Shown: in pieces, positions 32,254 through 40,232 of the stretch
How positions within the stretch are numbered: position 1 is the stretch's first letter
How the letters are laid out: the number at the start of each line of letters is the position of its first letter
Origin: CAVUEG01 sp963740525
GTDB taxonomy: Bacteria; Actinomycetota; Actinomycetes; Propionibacteriales; Nocardioidaceae
DNA: 64,000 nucleotides
NCBI GenBank assembly: GCA_963740525.1
Contig: CAVUEG010000006.1
Coordinates: forward strand, 1,116,001-1,180,000
Reading direction: 5' to 3'
Notes under the pieces: generated by a model
What the model was told of the DNA's origin: nothing
Database searches by the model: none
The model's input: the letters and a program-made list of their open reading frames with translations, nothing else
Program-made: the position numbers and the translations under genes

Positions 32254-32631
32254 ATGAACAACTCCGCACGTGCTGCCTACCTGGGCCAGATGACCAGCAC
32301 CGCCAGCCCTGCTCGGCTGCTGGTCATGCTCGTGGACCGTCTGGTGCTGGACCTCGAACGTGCCATCGACCTCCAGGAGGCGGGCGACCATCTGGCCGCC
32401 AGCGAGATGCTCAAGCACGCGCAGGACATCGTCCTCGAGCTGCGCACCTCGCTGCGCGTCGAGCTGTGGGAGGGCGCCGAGCAGCTTGCCCAGATCTACG
32501 GCTACGTCTTCACCGCGCTGGTGCGGGCAAACGTCCAGAGGGACGCGAGTCTGACCCGCGAGTGCCTGGCACTCATCGAGCCGCTCGCCGACGCCTGGCG
32601 ACAGGCCGCACTGACCGCGGCGATGGCATGA
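32254..32631 (+). CDS. fliS: Flagellin export chaperone FliS
   Basis: A 125-residue helical FliS: YLGQMTSTASPARLLVMLVDRLVLDLERAIDLQEAGD is the conserved N-terminal block (normally YxxxxxxTASPxxLIxMLYDGA). It binds the C-terminus of flagellin to prevent early assembly and in Bacillus competes with FliW for flagellin. Follows fliD by 16 bases and overlaps the next small gene by four. Confidence 0.93.
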   Translation: MNNSARAAYLGQMTSTASPARLLVMLVDRLVLDLERAIDLQEAGDHLAASEMLKHAQDIVLELRTSLRVELWEGAEQLAQIYGYVFTALVRANVQRDASLTRECLALIEPLADAWRQAALTAAMA

Positions 32632-32951
32632 GCAAGACCCAGCCCGCCTGGTGTGATGTGCTCGACGACCTCGAGCGCGCCCTGTCGGCGGCAGAGCAGC
32701 TGCTTCGCGAGCCTGGGGGTTCCGTCGACCAGACTGTCCCCGAGTGGACGGTCCCCGAGATGTCCACGCCGGTGCCCGAGGGTCTCGTGACGCGGGCGTG
32801 GGTGCTGCACCGACGCCAGCGTCAGCTGATCGATGCGATCGGCTCCACCCTGGCCAGTGCCCGTCACGACGTCGCCGTGCTCGGCCAGCTGATGAGCACC
32901 TTCGGACCCCGGCCGAGCACCCCCGCGGTGTATCTCGACTTCACTGCCTGA
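32628..32951 (+). CDS. Small helical protein in the FliT position
   Basis: A 107-residue protein with no strong family signature: CDVLDDLERALSAAEQLLREP, a Pro-rich hinge, then LVTRAWVLHRRQRQLIDAIGSTLASARHDVAVLGQLMSTF, two long helices. Start ATG 32628 overlaps the fliS stop (ATGA). The slot directly after fliS usually holds FliT, the FliD chaperone, and the size fits, so a FliT-like role is inferred from position and helical content alone. Confidence 0.6.
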   Translation: MSKTQPAWCDVLDDLERALSAAEQLLREPGGSVDQTVPEWTVPEMSTPVPEGLVTRAWVLHRRQRQLIDAIGSTLASARHDVAVLGQLMSTFGPRPSTPAVYLDFTA

Positions 32952-33014
32952 CCCACCGTCGCGACGGCCATTGATGCCGCCGGCCCACCTGTGGAAAAAC
33001 TTCTCCGGATTCTC

Positions 33015-33042
33015 CTCAGGTCTGGCCCGGAGCAACCGAATA
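33015..33042 (+). promoter_or_regulatory. FliA-type promoter for the flgB operon
   Basis: CTCAGG (33015-33020) with TCAG, 15 bases, then ACCGAATA (33035-33042). Spacing equals the fliC promoter. The flgB start is 73 bases further on. Confidence 0.65.
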
Positions 33043-33115
33043 CACCCGCTGAGCATGGATCGCTCTTCTCTTGCCGACGGACTGGCGCCCCGCAACACCT
33101 TCGGAGAGAACGTCG

Positions 33116-33475
33116 ATGTTGATCCCTGCGTCCGACCCTGTCGGCGCCGCGTTGCGTGGAGCCCTCGACGGGCTCGAGCTGCGTCAGCGCGTGAGCGCGG
33201 ACAACGTCGCCAACCTCGACACGCCGGGCTTCACCGCGCAGGTCGTGGACTTCGAGGACTCGCTGCGGGCCGCCCTCTCCGACGGAGTGGTCTCGGCCGA
33301 CGAGCTGAGCCCCACCACCACCGCGTCCGGTGATCCCGCCGGGCTGAACGGCAACAACGTCGACCTGGGGCGCGAGACGATGACCGCGATGCAGGCGACG
33401 TTCCAGTACCAGCTTCTCTCACGCGCGGTCGGCGACAGGTTCTCGCTGATCACAACGGCCATCGGGGGTATGTGA
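33116..33475 (+). CDS. flgB: Flagellar basal-body rod protein FlgB
   Basis: A 119-residue rod protein. Seen: LRGALDGLELRQRVSADNVANLDTPGFTAQVVDFEDSL, the standard N-terminal rod motif (N-x-A-N-x-x-T-P-G-F/Y), and the C-terminal NVDLGRETMTAMQATFQYQLLSRAVGDRFSLI. Start ATG 33116 follows GGAGAG; an earlier in-frame ATG at 33071 has no such site. First gene of a long operon that runs at least to flgE. Confidence 0.93.
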   Translation: MLIPASDPVGAALRGALDGLELRQRVSADNVANLDTPGFTAQVVDFEDSLRAALSDGVVSADELSPTTTASGDPAGLNGNNVDLGRETMTAMQATFQYQLLSRAVGDRFSLITTAIGGM

Positions 33476-33870
33476 TGGGCGCCTTCGCCATGCTCGGCAT
33501 CGCCGGCAGCGGCATGACCATGCACCAGACCTGGTTGGACTCGCTGTCGGACAACATCGCCAACATCAACACCGTCCGCCGGACCAGCGAGTCGGCGTTC
33601 CAGGCGGAGTACGTCGTGGCCGAGTCGGTCGACGGCGGCGGCGTGCGCACGAGCGGCATCGAGTACGGAGACGCGGCAGGACGCGTCACCTACTCGCCCG
33701 ACTCGCCGCTGGCCGACTCCGAGGGCTACGTGCGGCTGCCCGACATCGACCTGGGGGAGCAGATGAGCCAGCTGATCATGGCGCAGCGCGGCTTCCAGGC
33801 TCAGGCCTCGGTCGTGCGCAACGCGCAGGACGTCTACGCCAGCGCGCTCTCGATCGGCAAGGGCGCATGA
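33475..33870 (+). CDS. flgC: Flagellar basal-body rod protein FlgC
   Basis: A 131-residue FlgC (132 if GTG 33472 is used). Seen: FAMLGIAGSGMTMHQTWLDSLSDNIANINT at the N-terminus, VRLPDIDLGEQMSQLIMAQRGFQAQASVVRNAQDVYASALSIGK at the C-terminus, with the normal Asp/Asn-rich rod helix pairs. ATG 33475 overlaps the flgB stop. Forms the proximal rod with FlgB. Confidence 0.93.
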   Translation: MGAFAMLGIAGSGMTMHQTWLDSLSDNIANINTVRRTSESAFQAEYVVAESVDGGGVRTSGIEYGDAAGRVTYSPDSPLADSEGYVRLPDIDLGEQMSQLIMAQRGFQAQASVVRNAQDVYASALSIGKGA

Positions 33871-34205
33871 CAATTCCGGCGATCGGCCCGGTCGGGTTCA
33901 CCCCGATGGTGCCGCAGACGCTGCCCACGACCGCGGCGACGGCGGCCCGCTCGGCCCCGTCGGTCACCGGCGTCGAGGCGGCCGGCGCCGACTTCGGCAG
34001 CCTTCTCGCCAACGGGCTGGAACAGCTCCAGGGTCTGCACAACCAGGCCGACCAGCTGGCCGTGAAGGCGGCGACGGGTGACCTGAACTCTCTGCACGAC
34101 TACACGATCACCGCGACCGAGGCCTCGGTCGCGACCCAGCTGACCACCGCGGTGCGGAACAAGGCCCTCGAGGCCTTCCAGGAGATCATGCGGATGTCCG
34201 TCTGA
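33867..34205 (+). CDS. fliE: Flagellar hook-basal body protein FliE
   Basis: A 112-residue FliE. The first 45 residues are a Pro/Ala-rich stretch; the conserved part FGSLLANGLEQLQGLHNQADQLAVKAATGDLNSLHDYTITATEASVATQLTTAVRNKALEAFQEIMRMSV has the typical C-terminal helix ending RM(P/S)V. FliE links the MS ring to the rod. Overlaps flgC by four bases and touches fliF. Confidence 0.93.
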   Translation: MTIPAIGPVGFTPMVPQTLPTTAATAARSAPSVTGVEAAGADFGSLLANGLEQLQGLHNQADQLAVKAATGDLNSLHDYTITATEASVATQLTTAVRNKALEAFQEIMRMSV

Positions 34206-35788
34206 TGCGTAGCGTCGTCACCGCGCGCATGCAGCACATGCAGCGCACGTTCAACGCCTTCACGGCCGGGCAGAAGGCCGTCACCGTCATCGGGGGTATC
34301 GCCCTCGTGTTCGCCGCGATGCTGGTCTACCGCTGGGCGGCCACGCCGGCGTACGCCCCGCTGTACACGAACATCGCTCCGGCCGACGCCTCGGCCGTGG
34401 TCGACCAGCTGGCCTCCTCCGGGACGCCGTACGAGCTGACCAACGGCGGTGCCACGATCCTGGTTCCGCAGTCCGAGGTGTACGCCGCGCGCATCCAGCT
34501 CAGCGGTGAGGGTCTTCCCGGCCAGAGCTCGGGTGGCTACTCGCTGCTCGACAACCAGAGCCTGTCCACCTCGCAGTTCCAGGAGCAGACCAGCTACAAG
34601 CGGGCGATGGAGGGCGAGCTCGAGAAGACCATCGAGGCGCTCGACCAGGTCGACACGGCCCTCGTGCACGTGGCGATGCCGCAGGAGAAGCTGTTCTCGT
34701 CCGACCAGTCGCCGACCACGGCGTCGGTCCTGGTCGCAACCCGCCCCGGCTCGACCCTCGGCACGCCGCAGGTCCAGGCGATCGTCAACCTCGTGGCGTC
34801 CAGCATCGAGGGCCTGGACCCGAAGCGGGTCACCGTCACCGACTCCGCCGGGAATCTGCTCTCCGTCGCCGGCGAGGGCGTGGACTCGGTCGCCGGATCA
34901 CGGACCCAGCAGGTCAACGCCTTCGAGGCCCAGATGACGCGGTCGGTGGTCTCGGTTCTCGACCGCGTGCTCGGGCCGGGCAACTCGGCGGTCCAGGTCA
35001 CCGCCGATCTGAACTTCGACGAGACGACGACCCACACCACCCGCTACTTCACCGACCCGAACGTGGTGCCACTCTCCGACTCGACGACGACGGAGAAGTA
35101 CACGGGCGCGCAGGGCTCGGGCTCGGGTGCCGGCGGCGCCGTCGGTCCTGCCGGCCAGTTCGGTCAGGCGTCGGGGAGCGGTGCCACGAAGTACCAGAAG
35201 AAGCAGCGCACGTCGGACAACGCGGTGAGTCAGACCGTCGAACAGCGGAACGCCGCTCCGGGCAACATCGAGAGCCTGCACGTCGGCATCGTGCTCGACC
35301 GCAACGCCCTTCACGGGGGGACCTCGCCCGCGATCGTGCAGAGTCTGGTGGCCTCCGCGCTGGGCATCGACCCCAAGCGCGGCGACACCGTCCAGGTCTC
35401 CGCCCTCCCGTTCGACCGCACCCAGGAGAAGGCCGACGCCGCGGCGCTGGTCGCGGCCAAGGCCGCGGACCAGAGGGCACAGCTCATCGCTCTGGGGAAG
35501 ACCCTCGGCCTGTCGTTGGTGGTCGGCACGGTCCTGTTCATCGCCTGGCGGCGGGGACGCAAGCGTCAGCAGCTGCGTGACAAGGCAACGACGTATGTCG
35601 TCGAACAGCTTCGTCGCGGACCGGACCCGATGCCCGCCATCGGTGCGACTCCGACCCCGGAGCTCGGCGGCCCGCACGGCTCCGAGCTGAGGGTGGCTGC
35701 CCGCGACGAGATCTCTGCCCTCGTCGAGCGTCAGCCCGAGGAGGTCGCGCAGCTGCTGCGCGGTTGGCTCGTGGACACGGAGCGCTGA
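34205..35788 (+). CDS. fliF: Flagellar MS-ring protein FliF
   Basis: A 527-residue FliF with two membrane segments (about 28-46 and 433-452). Between them lie ring-building motifs including YAPLYTNIAPADASAVVDQLASSGTPYEL, LPGQSSGGYSLLDNQSLSTSQFQEQTSYKRAMEGELEKTI and VQAIVNLVASSIEGLDPKRVTVTDSAGNLL. The cytoplasmic tail ends RDEISALVERQPEEVAQLLRGWLVDTE, the FliG-binding helix. Starts at the fliE stop and is followed three bases later by fliG, its binding partner. Confidence 0.95.
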   Translation: MRSVVTARMQHMQRTFNAFTAGQKAVTVIGGIALVFAAMLVYRWAATPAYAPLYTNIAPADASAVVDQLASSGTPYELTNGGATILVPQSEVYAARIQLSGEGLPGQSSGGYSLLDNQSLSTSQFQEQTSYKRAMEGELEKTIEALDQVDTALVHVAMPQEKLFSSDQSPTTASVLVATRPGSTLGTPQVQAIVNLVASSIEGLDPKRVTVTDSAGNLLSVAGEGVDSVAGSRTQQVNAFEAQMTRSVVSVLDRVLGPGNSAVQVTADLNFDETTTHTTRYFTDPNVVPLSDSTTTEKYTGAQGSGSGAGGAVGPAGQFGQASGSGATKYQKKQRTSDNAVSQTVEQRNAAPGNIESLHVGIVLDRNALHGGTSPAIVQSLVASALGIDPKRGDTVQVSALPFDRTQEKADAAALVAAKAADQRAQLIALGKTLGLSLVVGTVLFIAWRRGRKRQQLRDKATTYVVEQLRRGPDPMPAIGATPTPELGGPHGSELRVAARDEISALVERQPEEVAQLLRGWLVDTER

Positions 35789-35791
35789 CCG

Positions 35792-36805
35792 GTGACCACC
35801 GCCATCCGGGGGCTCGGCCTCCGCAAGACCGCCATCCTGCTCGTCCAGCTCGGACCCGAGGCAGCCGGCAAGGTGCTGCAGCACTTCTCCGAGGCCGAGG
35901 TGGAAGCGATCTCGTCCGAGGTCGCGGATCTCGAGGCCCTGGGCGCCGATGAGACCGAACAGGTGCTCAGCGAGTTCCGCGACCTCGCCAGCACGCAGGG
36001 CAATGTGATGCGCGGGGGGCCCGGCTTCGCCCGCGCCCTGCTCGAGGAGTCCCTGGGGGCGGCCAAGGCCGACTCGGTGATGGGCCGGCTCGCGGCCTCG
36101 GCCCTGCAGCTTCCGTTCCAGTTCCTGCACCGTGCCGACCCGCGTCAGCTCGTCACATTCATCAGCGGTGAGCACAACCAGGTGATCGCCGTCGTCCTGG
36201 CGCACATGCCCAGCGACAAGGCCACCATGGTGCTCTCGGGCCTCGATCCCGAACGGCAGGCCGACGTGGCCCACCGGATCGCGATCATGGACCGCACCTC
36301 GCCGGAGATCCTCGACCGGCTGGAGTCGCTGCTGGAGCGTCGGATGTCCGCCGTCCTGCACCCGGTCAACTTCTCGCAGGTCGGCGGTGTCGACCCGCTC
36401 ATCCAGATCATCAACCGGTCCGACCGCGCCACCGAGCGGCTCATCGTCGAGGGTCTGGAGAAGCGCGACCCCGCCCTGGCCGAGGAGATCAAGAGCCGGA
36501 TGTTCATGTTCGAGGACATCCTGCTGCTGGAGGACCGGCACATGCAGCTGGTGCTGCGCCAGGTCGAGTCCTCCGACCTCGCCGTCGCCCTGAAGGGCGT
36601 CTCGAACGAGGTCAAGACGAAGGTGACCTCGAACATGTCCGAGCGCGCCGCCGAGACGCTGGTCGAGGATGTCGAGCTGCTCGGGCCGGTGCTGCTGCGT
36701 CAGGTCGAGGAGGCGCAGTCGAAGATCGTGGTCGTGATCCGCCGCCTCGAGGAGGCCGGCGAGATCCTTCTCCGCAGGGGGAACGATGACGAGTACGTCG
36801 TCTGA
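35792..36805 (+). CDS. fliG: Flagellar motor switch protein FliG
   Basis: A 337-residue FliG of normal length. Seen: N-terminal KTAILLVQLGPEAAGKVLQHFSEAEVEAISSEV (FliF-binding), middle EHNQVIAVVLAHMPSDKATMVLSGLDPERQADVAHRIA with the EHPQ-like EHNQ motif, and C-terminal FMFEDILLLEDRHMQLVLRQVESSDLAVALKGVSNEVKTKVTSNMSERAAETLVEDVELLG carrying the charged torque helix. Start GTG 35792. It overlaps fliH by 20 bases. Confidence 0.95.
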   Translation: MTTAIRGLGLRKTAILLVQLGPEAAGKVLQHFSEAEVEAISSEVADLEALGADETEQVLSEFRDLASTQGNVMRGGPGFARALLEESLGAAKADSVMGRLAASALQLPFQFLHRADPRQLVTFISGEHNQVIAVVLAHMPSDKATMVLSGLDPERQADVAHRIAIMDRTSPEILDRLESLLERRMSAVLHPVNFSQVGGVDPLIQIINRSDRATERLIVEGLEKRDPALAEEIKSRMFMFEDILLLEDRHMQLVLRQVESSDLAVALKGVSNEVKTKVTSNMSERAAETLVEDVELLGPVLLRQVEEAQSKIVVVIRRLEEAGEILLRRGNDDEYVV

Positions 36806-37505
36806 GCCGGTGATCCTGCGAGGCCCGGCGGCCGATGCCGCGACCCGCCAGGAGGGCTCCCCGCGCAGTGCCGGCACCGAGCTGCGACGCGGTCGCTGGA
36901 CCAGGTTGGGGAGTGCGGACGTGCTCGGCGACCTGGCCACCGAGGCGAGCCTCGAGGGGTTGGCCGAGCGGGCACGTTCGGCCGGACACGCCCAGGGCTA
37001 CGCCGCAGGCTGGGCGGAAGGTCGCCGCCAGGGCGCCGCCACCCTCCAGGCGGCTGAGATCGCCGTGACCGATGCGCGGGAGGCTGAGCACGCGGAAGCG
37101 GTCGCCGCCCTGCGGGTTGCGACGCGCGCCTTCGAGCGTGCGGCGGAGACTCACGCGACCGACTGCCAGTGCCGTGGGGCGGCCGTCGCGGAGCAGGCGG
37201 TCACGCTTGCGCTCCAGATCGCCGAGGCGGTCCTGCTGCGCGAGGTCTCCCTCGCCGTTGACCCCGGCGCCGACGCCATCCGACGTGCCCTGGTCGCCGT
37301 CCCCGCCGGTGTTCCGGTTCGGGTCCGACTCCATCCCGCCGACCTGGCCTCGGTGGACCTCCAGTCGTTGGAGCGCCACGGGCTCACGCTGCTGGCGGAC
37401 TCCGCCCTACAGCGTGGTGACGCGGTCGCCGAGACCGACAGCACGGTGGTCGATGCGACGATCACCGCTGCCCTGGCCAGGGTCCGCGAGGTACTGCAGC
37501 CATGA
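36786..37505 (+). CDS. fliH: Flagellar export ATPase regulator FliH
   Basis: A 239-residue FliH-like protein. Seen: RSAGHAQGYAAGWAEGRRQGAATLQAAEIAVTDAREAEHAEAVAALR, the Gly/Ala-rich and then coiled helix of FliH, and a C-terminal domain VTLALQIAEAVLLREVSLAVDPGADAIRRALVAVPAGVPVRVRLHPADLASV, typical of FliH/YscL. It binds and restrains the FliI ATPase, whose gene overlaps its stop by four bases. Confidence 0.88.
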   Translation: MTSTSSEPVILRGPAADAATRQEGSPRSAGTELRRGRWTRLGSADVLGDLATEASLEGLAERARSAGHAQGYAAGWAEGRRQGAATLQAAEIAVTDAREAEHAEAVAALRVATRAFERAAETHATDCQCRGAAVAEQAVTLALQIAEAVLLREVSLAVDPGADAIRRALVAVPAGVPVRVRLHPADLASVDLQSLERHGLTLLADSALQRGDAVAETDSTVVDATITAALARVREVLQP

Positions 37506-38815
37506 GCGCGACGATCGAAGGTGGTCTGCTGGAGCAGGTGTTCGCGGCCGCCCGTCCCCAGGTGCGTGGACGTCTCGTGGAGCTCAAGGGGCTGCACCTG
37601 CTGGTGCGCGGCATCGACGCCGCGGTGGGTGACCTGCTGCACGTCGACGGCAAGGACGGCGCCGTCCTCGCCGAGGTCGTGGCCAGCACCCCCTCAGGGA
37701 CGACCTGTCTTCCGCTGGGTTCCACGCACGGCCTCCGGGTCGGCGCCGGCGTCCGGTCCACGGGCTCGCCCTTGCGGATCGGGGTCGGCACCGAGCTCAT
37801 CGGACGTGTGCTCGACGGCCTCGGCCGTCCGATCGACGGCGGGCCGCCGCTCACCGGCCTCCCGACGGTGCCGGTGGAGAAGTCGGCGCCGCACGCGCTG
37901 CTGCGCGGTCGTGTGGACCAGCAGGTGGGGCTCGGCGTACGGGCCCTCGATGCCTTGGTCCCGTGTGGCCGCGGCCAGCGGGTCGGCATCATGGCCGGCT
38001 CCGGCGTGGGCAAGTCCACCTTGCTGTCGATGATCGCCCGGGGAACGGATGCCGAGATCTCGGTGATCGCGCTCGTCGGTGAGCGCGGACGCGAGGTCCG
38101 CGAGTTCCTCGAGAACGACCTCGGACCCGAGGGACTCGCCAGGGCGGTCGTGGTCGTGGCCACCTCGGACGCACCTGCCGTCGAGCGTCTCCGCTCCGCG
38201 TTCGTGGCCACGCGGATCGCAGAGTGGTTCCGCGACACCGGCCGGGACGTGGTGCTCATGATGGACAGCCTCACCCGGGTGGCGATGGCCCAGCGTGAGA
38301 TCGGCCTCTCAGCCGGGGAGCCACCCGCGACCCGCGGTTACCCGCCGAGCGTGTTCGGTCTGCTGCCCCGCCTGTTGGAACGAGCAGGGCCGGGCGAGTG
38401 CGGCTCCATCACGGGTCTCTACACGGTGCTCGTCGAGGGCGATGACATGCAGGACCCCGTCGGTGACACGGCACGCTCGATCCTCGACGGTCACGTCGTA
38501 CTGTCGCGCCGGCTCGCGACCGGCAACCACTACCCCAGCATCGACGTGCTCGAGTCGGTCTCGCGGGTGGCCACCGCCGTGACCTCTCCCGAGCAGCGCG
38601 AGGACGCGGCCACTCTCCGGCGTCTGATGGCCGCCCATCGCGATGTGCGCGAGCTCGTCGAGATCGGCGCGTACGCAGCCGGCAGCTCACCCGACGCGGA
38701 CCGGGCACTGGCGCTGCTGCCGGACATCAACGCCTTCCTGCGCCAGGCCATGGACGAGCCGACTCCCGCAGCCCGTTCCTGGGCGTTGCTGCACGACCTG
38801 GTCGGTGGCGCATGA
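37502..38815 (+). CDS. fliI: Flagellar export ATPase FliI
   Basis: A 437-residue FliI. Seen: Walker A GSGVGKS at 166-172, Walker B region DVVLMMDSLTRVAMAQREIGLSAGEPPATRGYPPSVFGLLPRLLERAG, the diagnostic FliI/SctN block, and DDMQDPVGDTARSILDGHVVLSR. It hydrolyses ATP at the base of the export gate. Overlaps both fliH and fliJ by four bases. Confidence 0.96.
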   Translation: MSATIEGGLLEQVFAAARPQVRGRLVELKGLHLLVRGIDAAVGDLLHVDGKDGAVLAEVVASTPSGTTCLPLGSTHGLRVGAGVRSTGSPLRIGVGTELIGRVLDGLGRPIDGGPPLTGLPTVPVEKSAPHALLRGRVDQQVGLGVRALDALVPCGRGQRVGIMAGSGVGKSTLLSMIARGTDAEISVIALVGERGREVREFLENDLGPEGLARAVVVVATSDAPAVERLRSAFVATRIAEWFRDTGRDVVLMMDSLTRVAMAQREIGLSAGEPPATRGYPPSVFGLLPRLLERAGPGECGSITGLYTVLVEGDDMQDPVGDTARSILDGHVVLSRRLATGNHYPSIDVLESVSRVATAVTSPEQREDAATLRRLMAAHRDVRELVEIGAYAAGSSPDADRALALLPDINAFLRQAMDEPTPAARSWALLHDLVGGA

Positions 38816-39276
38816 GAGCGCAAGCGGCCGACTTGGCCCTGCTCGCCCTTCGTCGCGCCCGGGACGCCCGCGAGCGCGACAGCCGGCTGGGTCTCTACGA
38901 GGTCCGGGCACTGAGCCGCAAGCGCGCCGAAGAGGCGATCGCCGCGGCGACCCGTCTCGCGCAGGAGCCCGAGTTCGTGGGGGGCACGGTGCTGGCCTTC
39001 CAGACGAAGGCCGCCCGGGGCGCCGCCCTCGCCATGGCTCGTCGTGAGGCCGAGGGCTCCGCAGCCAGCAGCCAGTCGGTCACGGACGAGGCGACCCGCC
39101 GTTGGCAGCAGGACCACCAGAACCTCCGCGTCGTCGACCTGCTCCTCGAGCGCCGGGCCGCCGAGCGGGCCGCCGAGCACGACCGTCGCGAGGCGCGTGA
39201 GCTCGACGACCTCGCGGCGCAGGGCTGGCTTCGCGCGCAGGCGACGGCCGAGGACGGGCTGGGGGAGGGGTCGTGA
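38812..39276 (+). CDS. fliJ: Flagellar FliJ-like protein
   Basis: A 154-residue, almost fully helical, Arg/Glu/Ala-rich protein (LALLALRRARDARERDSRLGLYEVRALSRKRAEEAIAAATRLAQEP, then a long coiled coil to ELDDLAAQG). Composition, length and position directly after fliI identify it as FliJ, the central stalk of the export ATPase; sequence similarity in this family is always weak. Overlaps fliI and the muralytic gene by four bases each. Confidence 0.8.
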   Translation: MRAQAADLALLALRRARDARERDSRLGLYEVRALSRKRAEEAIAAATRLAQEPEFVGGTVLAFQTKAARGAALAMARREAEGSAASSQSVTDEATRRWQQDHQNLRVVDLLLERRAAERAAEHDRREARELDDLAAQGWLRAQATAEDGLGEGS

Positions 39277-40232
39277 GCATCACCGACGTCACCGCCCGGA
39301 TCCAGCAGATCCAGGGCCAGCTGGCCATGCTCAACCCGCCCACCGCGCCGGCCCGCGGCTCGTCTGCCGGTTTCGCGACCACGATGGCCCGGCTCACCCC
39401 GAGCACTGGTGCCACCGGTCCTGACGCTCTGGTGGGAGCTGGTGACCTCGCCGCGACCGGGAGCGACGCCGGCGCTGCAGTCGTCGAGCAGGCGCGCCGG
39501 TACCTCGGCGTCCCCTATGTCTGGGGTGGCACCAACCCGGCCACCGGCCTGGACTGCTCGGGGCTCGTGCGGCTGGTCTACGGGAAGTTCGGCATCGACC
39601 TGCCGCGGGTCTCCTCGGACCAGGCGCGCGCCGGTGTCGCCGTCCCCAGCCTCGCCCAGGCCAGGCCCGGCGACATCGTGGCCTTCGGTCACCCGGTGCA
39701 CCACGTCGGGATCTACGCCGGCGACGGCAAGATGATCGAGGCTCCGCATCCGGGCGCCAACGTGAGGCTCGCCGAGATCATCGAGACCCCCTCGGCGATC
39801 CGTCGCGTGCTTCCCGATCTCTCGGCCATGTCCCGGGTCATGCCGGGGCAGACGCCGTACGCCGCCGAGTTCACCAGCGCTGCGCAGCGGTACGGCGTGC
39901 CCGCCAGCCTGCTCGCCGCAGTGGCGCACCAGGAGTCGGGCTTCAACCCGGGCGCGGTGAGCCCGGCCGGTGCCCGTGGCCTGATGCAGCTGATGCCGGC
40001 CACCGCTGCCGGCCTCGGCGTCGACCCGCTCAACCCGTCGCAAGCCGTCGACGGAGCGGCCCGGCTCCTCCGTGACCTGATCGCCCAGTTCGGTCGCACC
40101 GACCTTGCCCTGGCTGCGTACAACGCCGGTCCCGGTGCGGTGCATCGCTACCACGGCATCCCGCCGTACCCGGAGACGCAGCGCTACGTGCCTGCGGTCC
40201 TCGCCTACCAGTCGACCTTGGAGGTCGCGTGA
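39273..40232 (+). CDS. Peptidoglycan hydrolase: NlpC/P60 endopeptidase fused to lytic transglycosylase (SLT)
   Basis: A 319-residue two-domain wall enzyme. NlpC/P60 domain (about 70-180): Cys95 in LDCSGLVRLVYGKFG, His144 in HHVGIYAGDG and a third polar residue His159 in EAPHPG. SLT domain (about 198-315): catalytic Glu221 in AHQESGFNPGAVSPAGARGLMQLMPATA and AAYNAGPGAV. No signal peptide is visible; the first 65 residues are Ala/Thr/Pro-rich with a QQIQGQLAMLNPP start, so it may leave through the flagellar export gate. It lies between fliJ and fliK with overlaps on both sides, so it is likely the enzyme that opens the thick wall for the rod, the job of the FlgJ C-domain elsewhere. Confidence 0.9.
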   Translation: MSITDVTARIQQIQGQLAMLNPPTAPARGSSAGFATTMARLTPSTGATGPDALVGAGDLAATGSDAGAAVVEQARRYLGVPYVWGGTNPATGLDCSGLVRLVYGKFGIDLPRVSSDQARAGVAVPSLAQARPGDIVAFGHPVHHVGIYAGDGKMIEAPHPGANVRLAEIIETPSAIRRVLPDLSAMSRVMPGQTPYAAEFTSAAQRYGVPASLLAAVAHQESGFNPGAVSPAGARGLMQLMPATAAGLGVDPLNPSQAVDGAARLLRDLIAQFGRTDLALAAYNAGPGAVHRYHGIPPYPETQRYVPAVLAYQSTLEVA

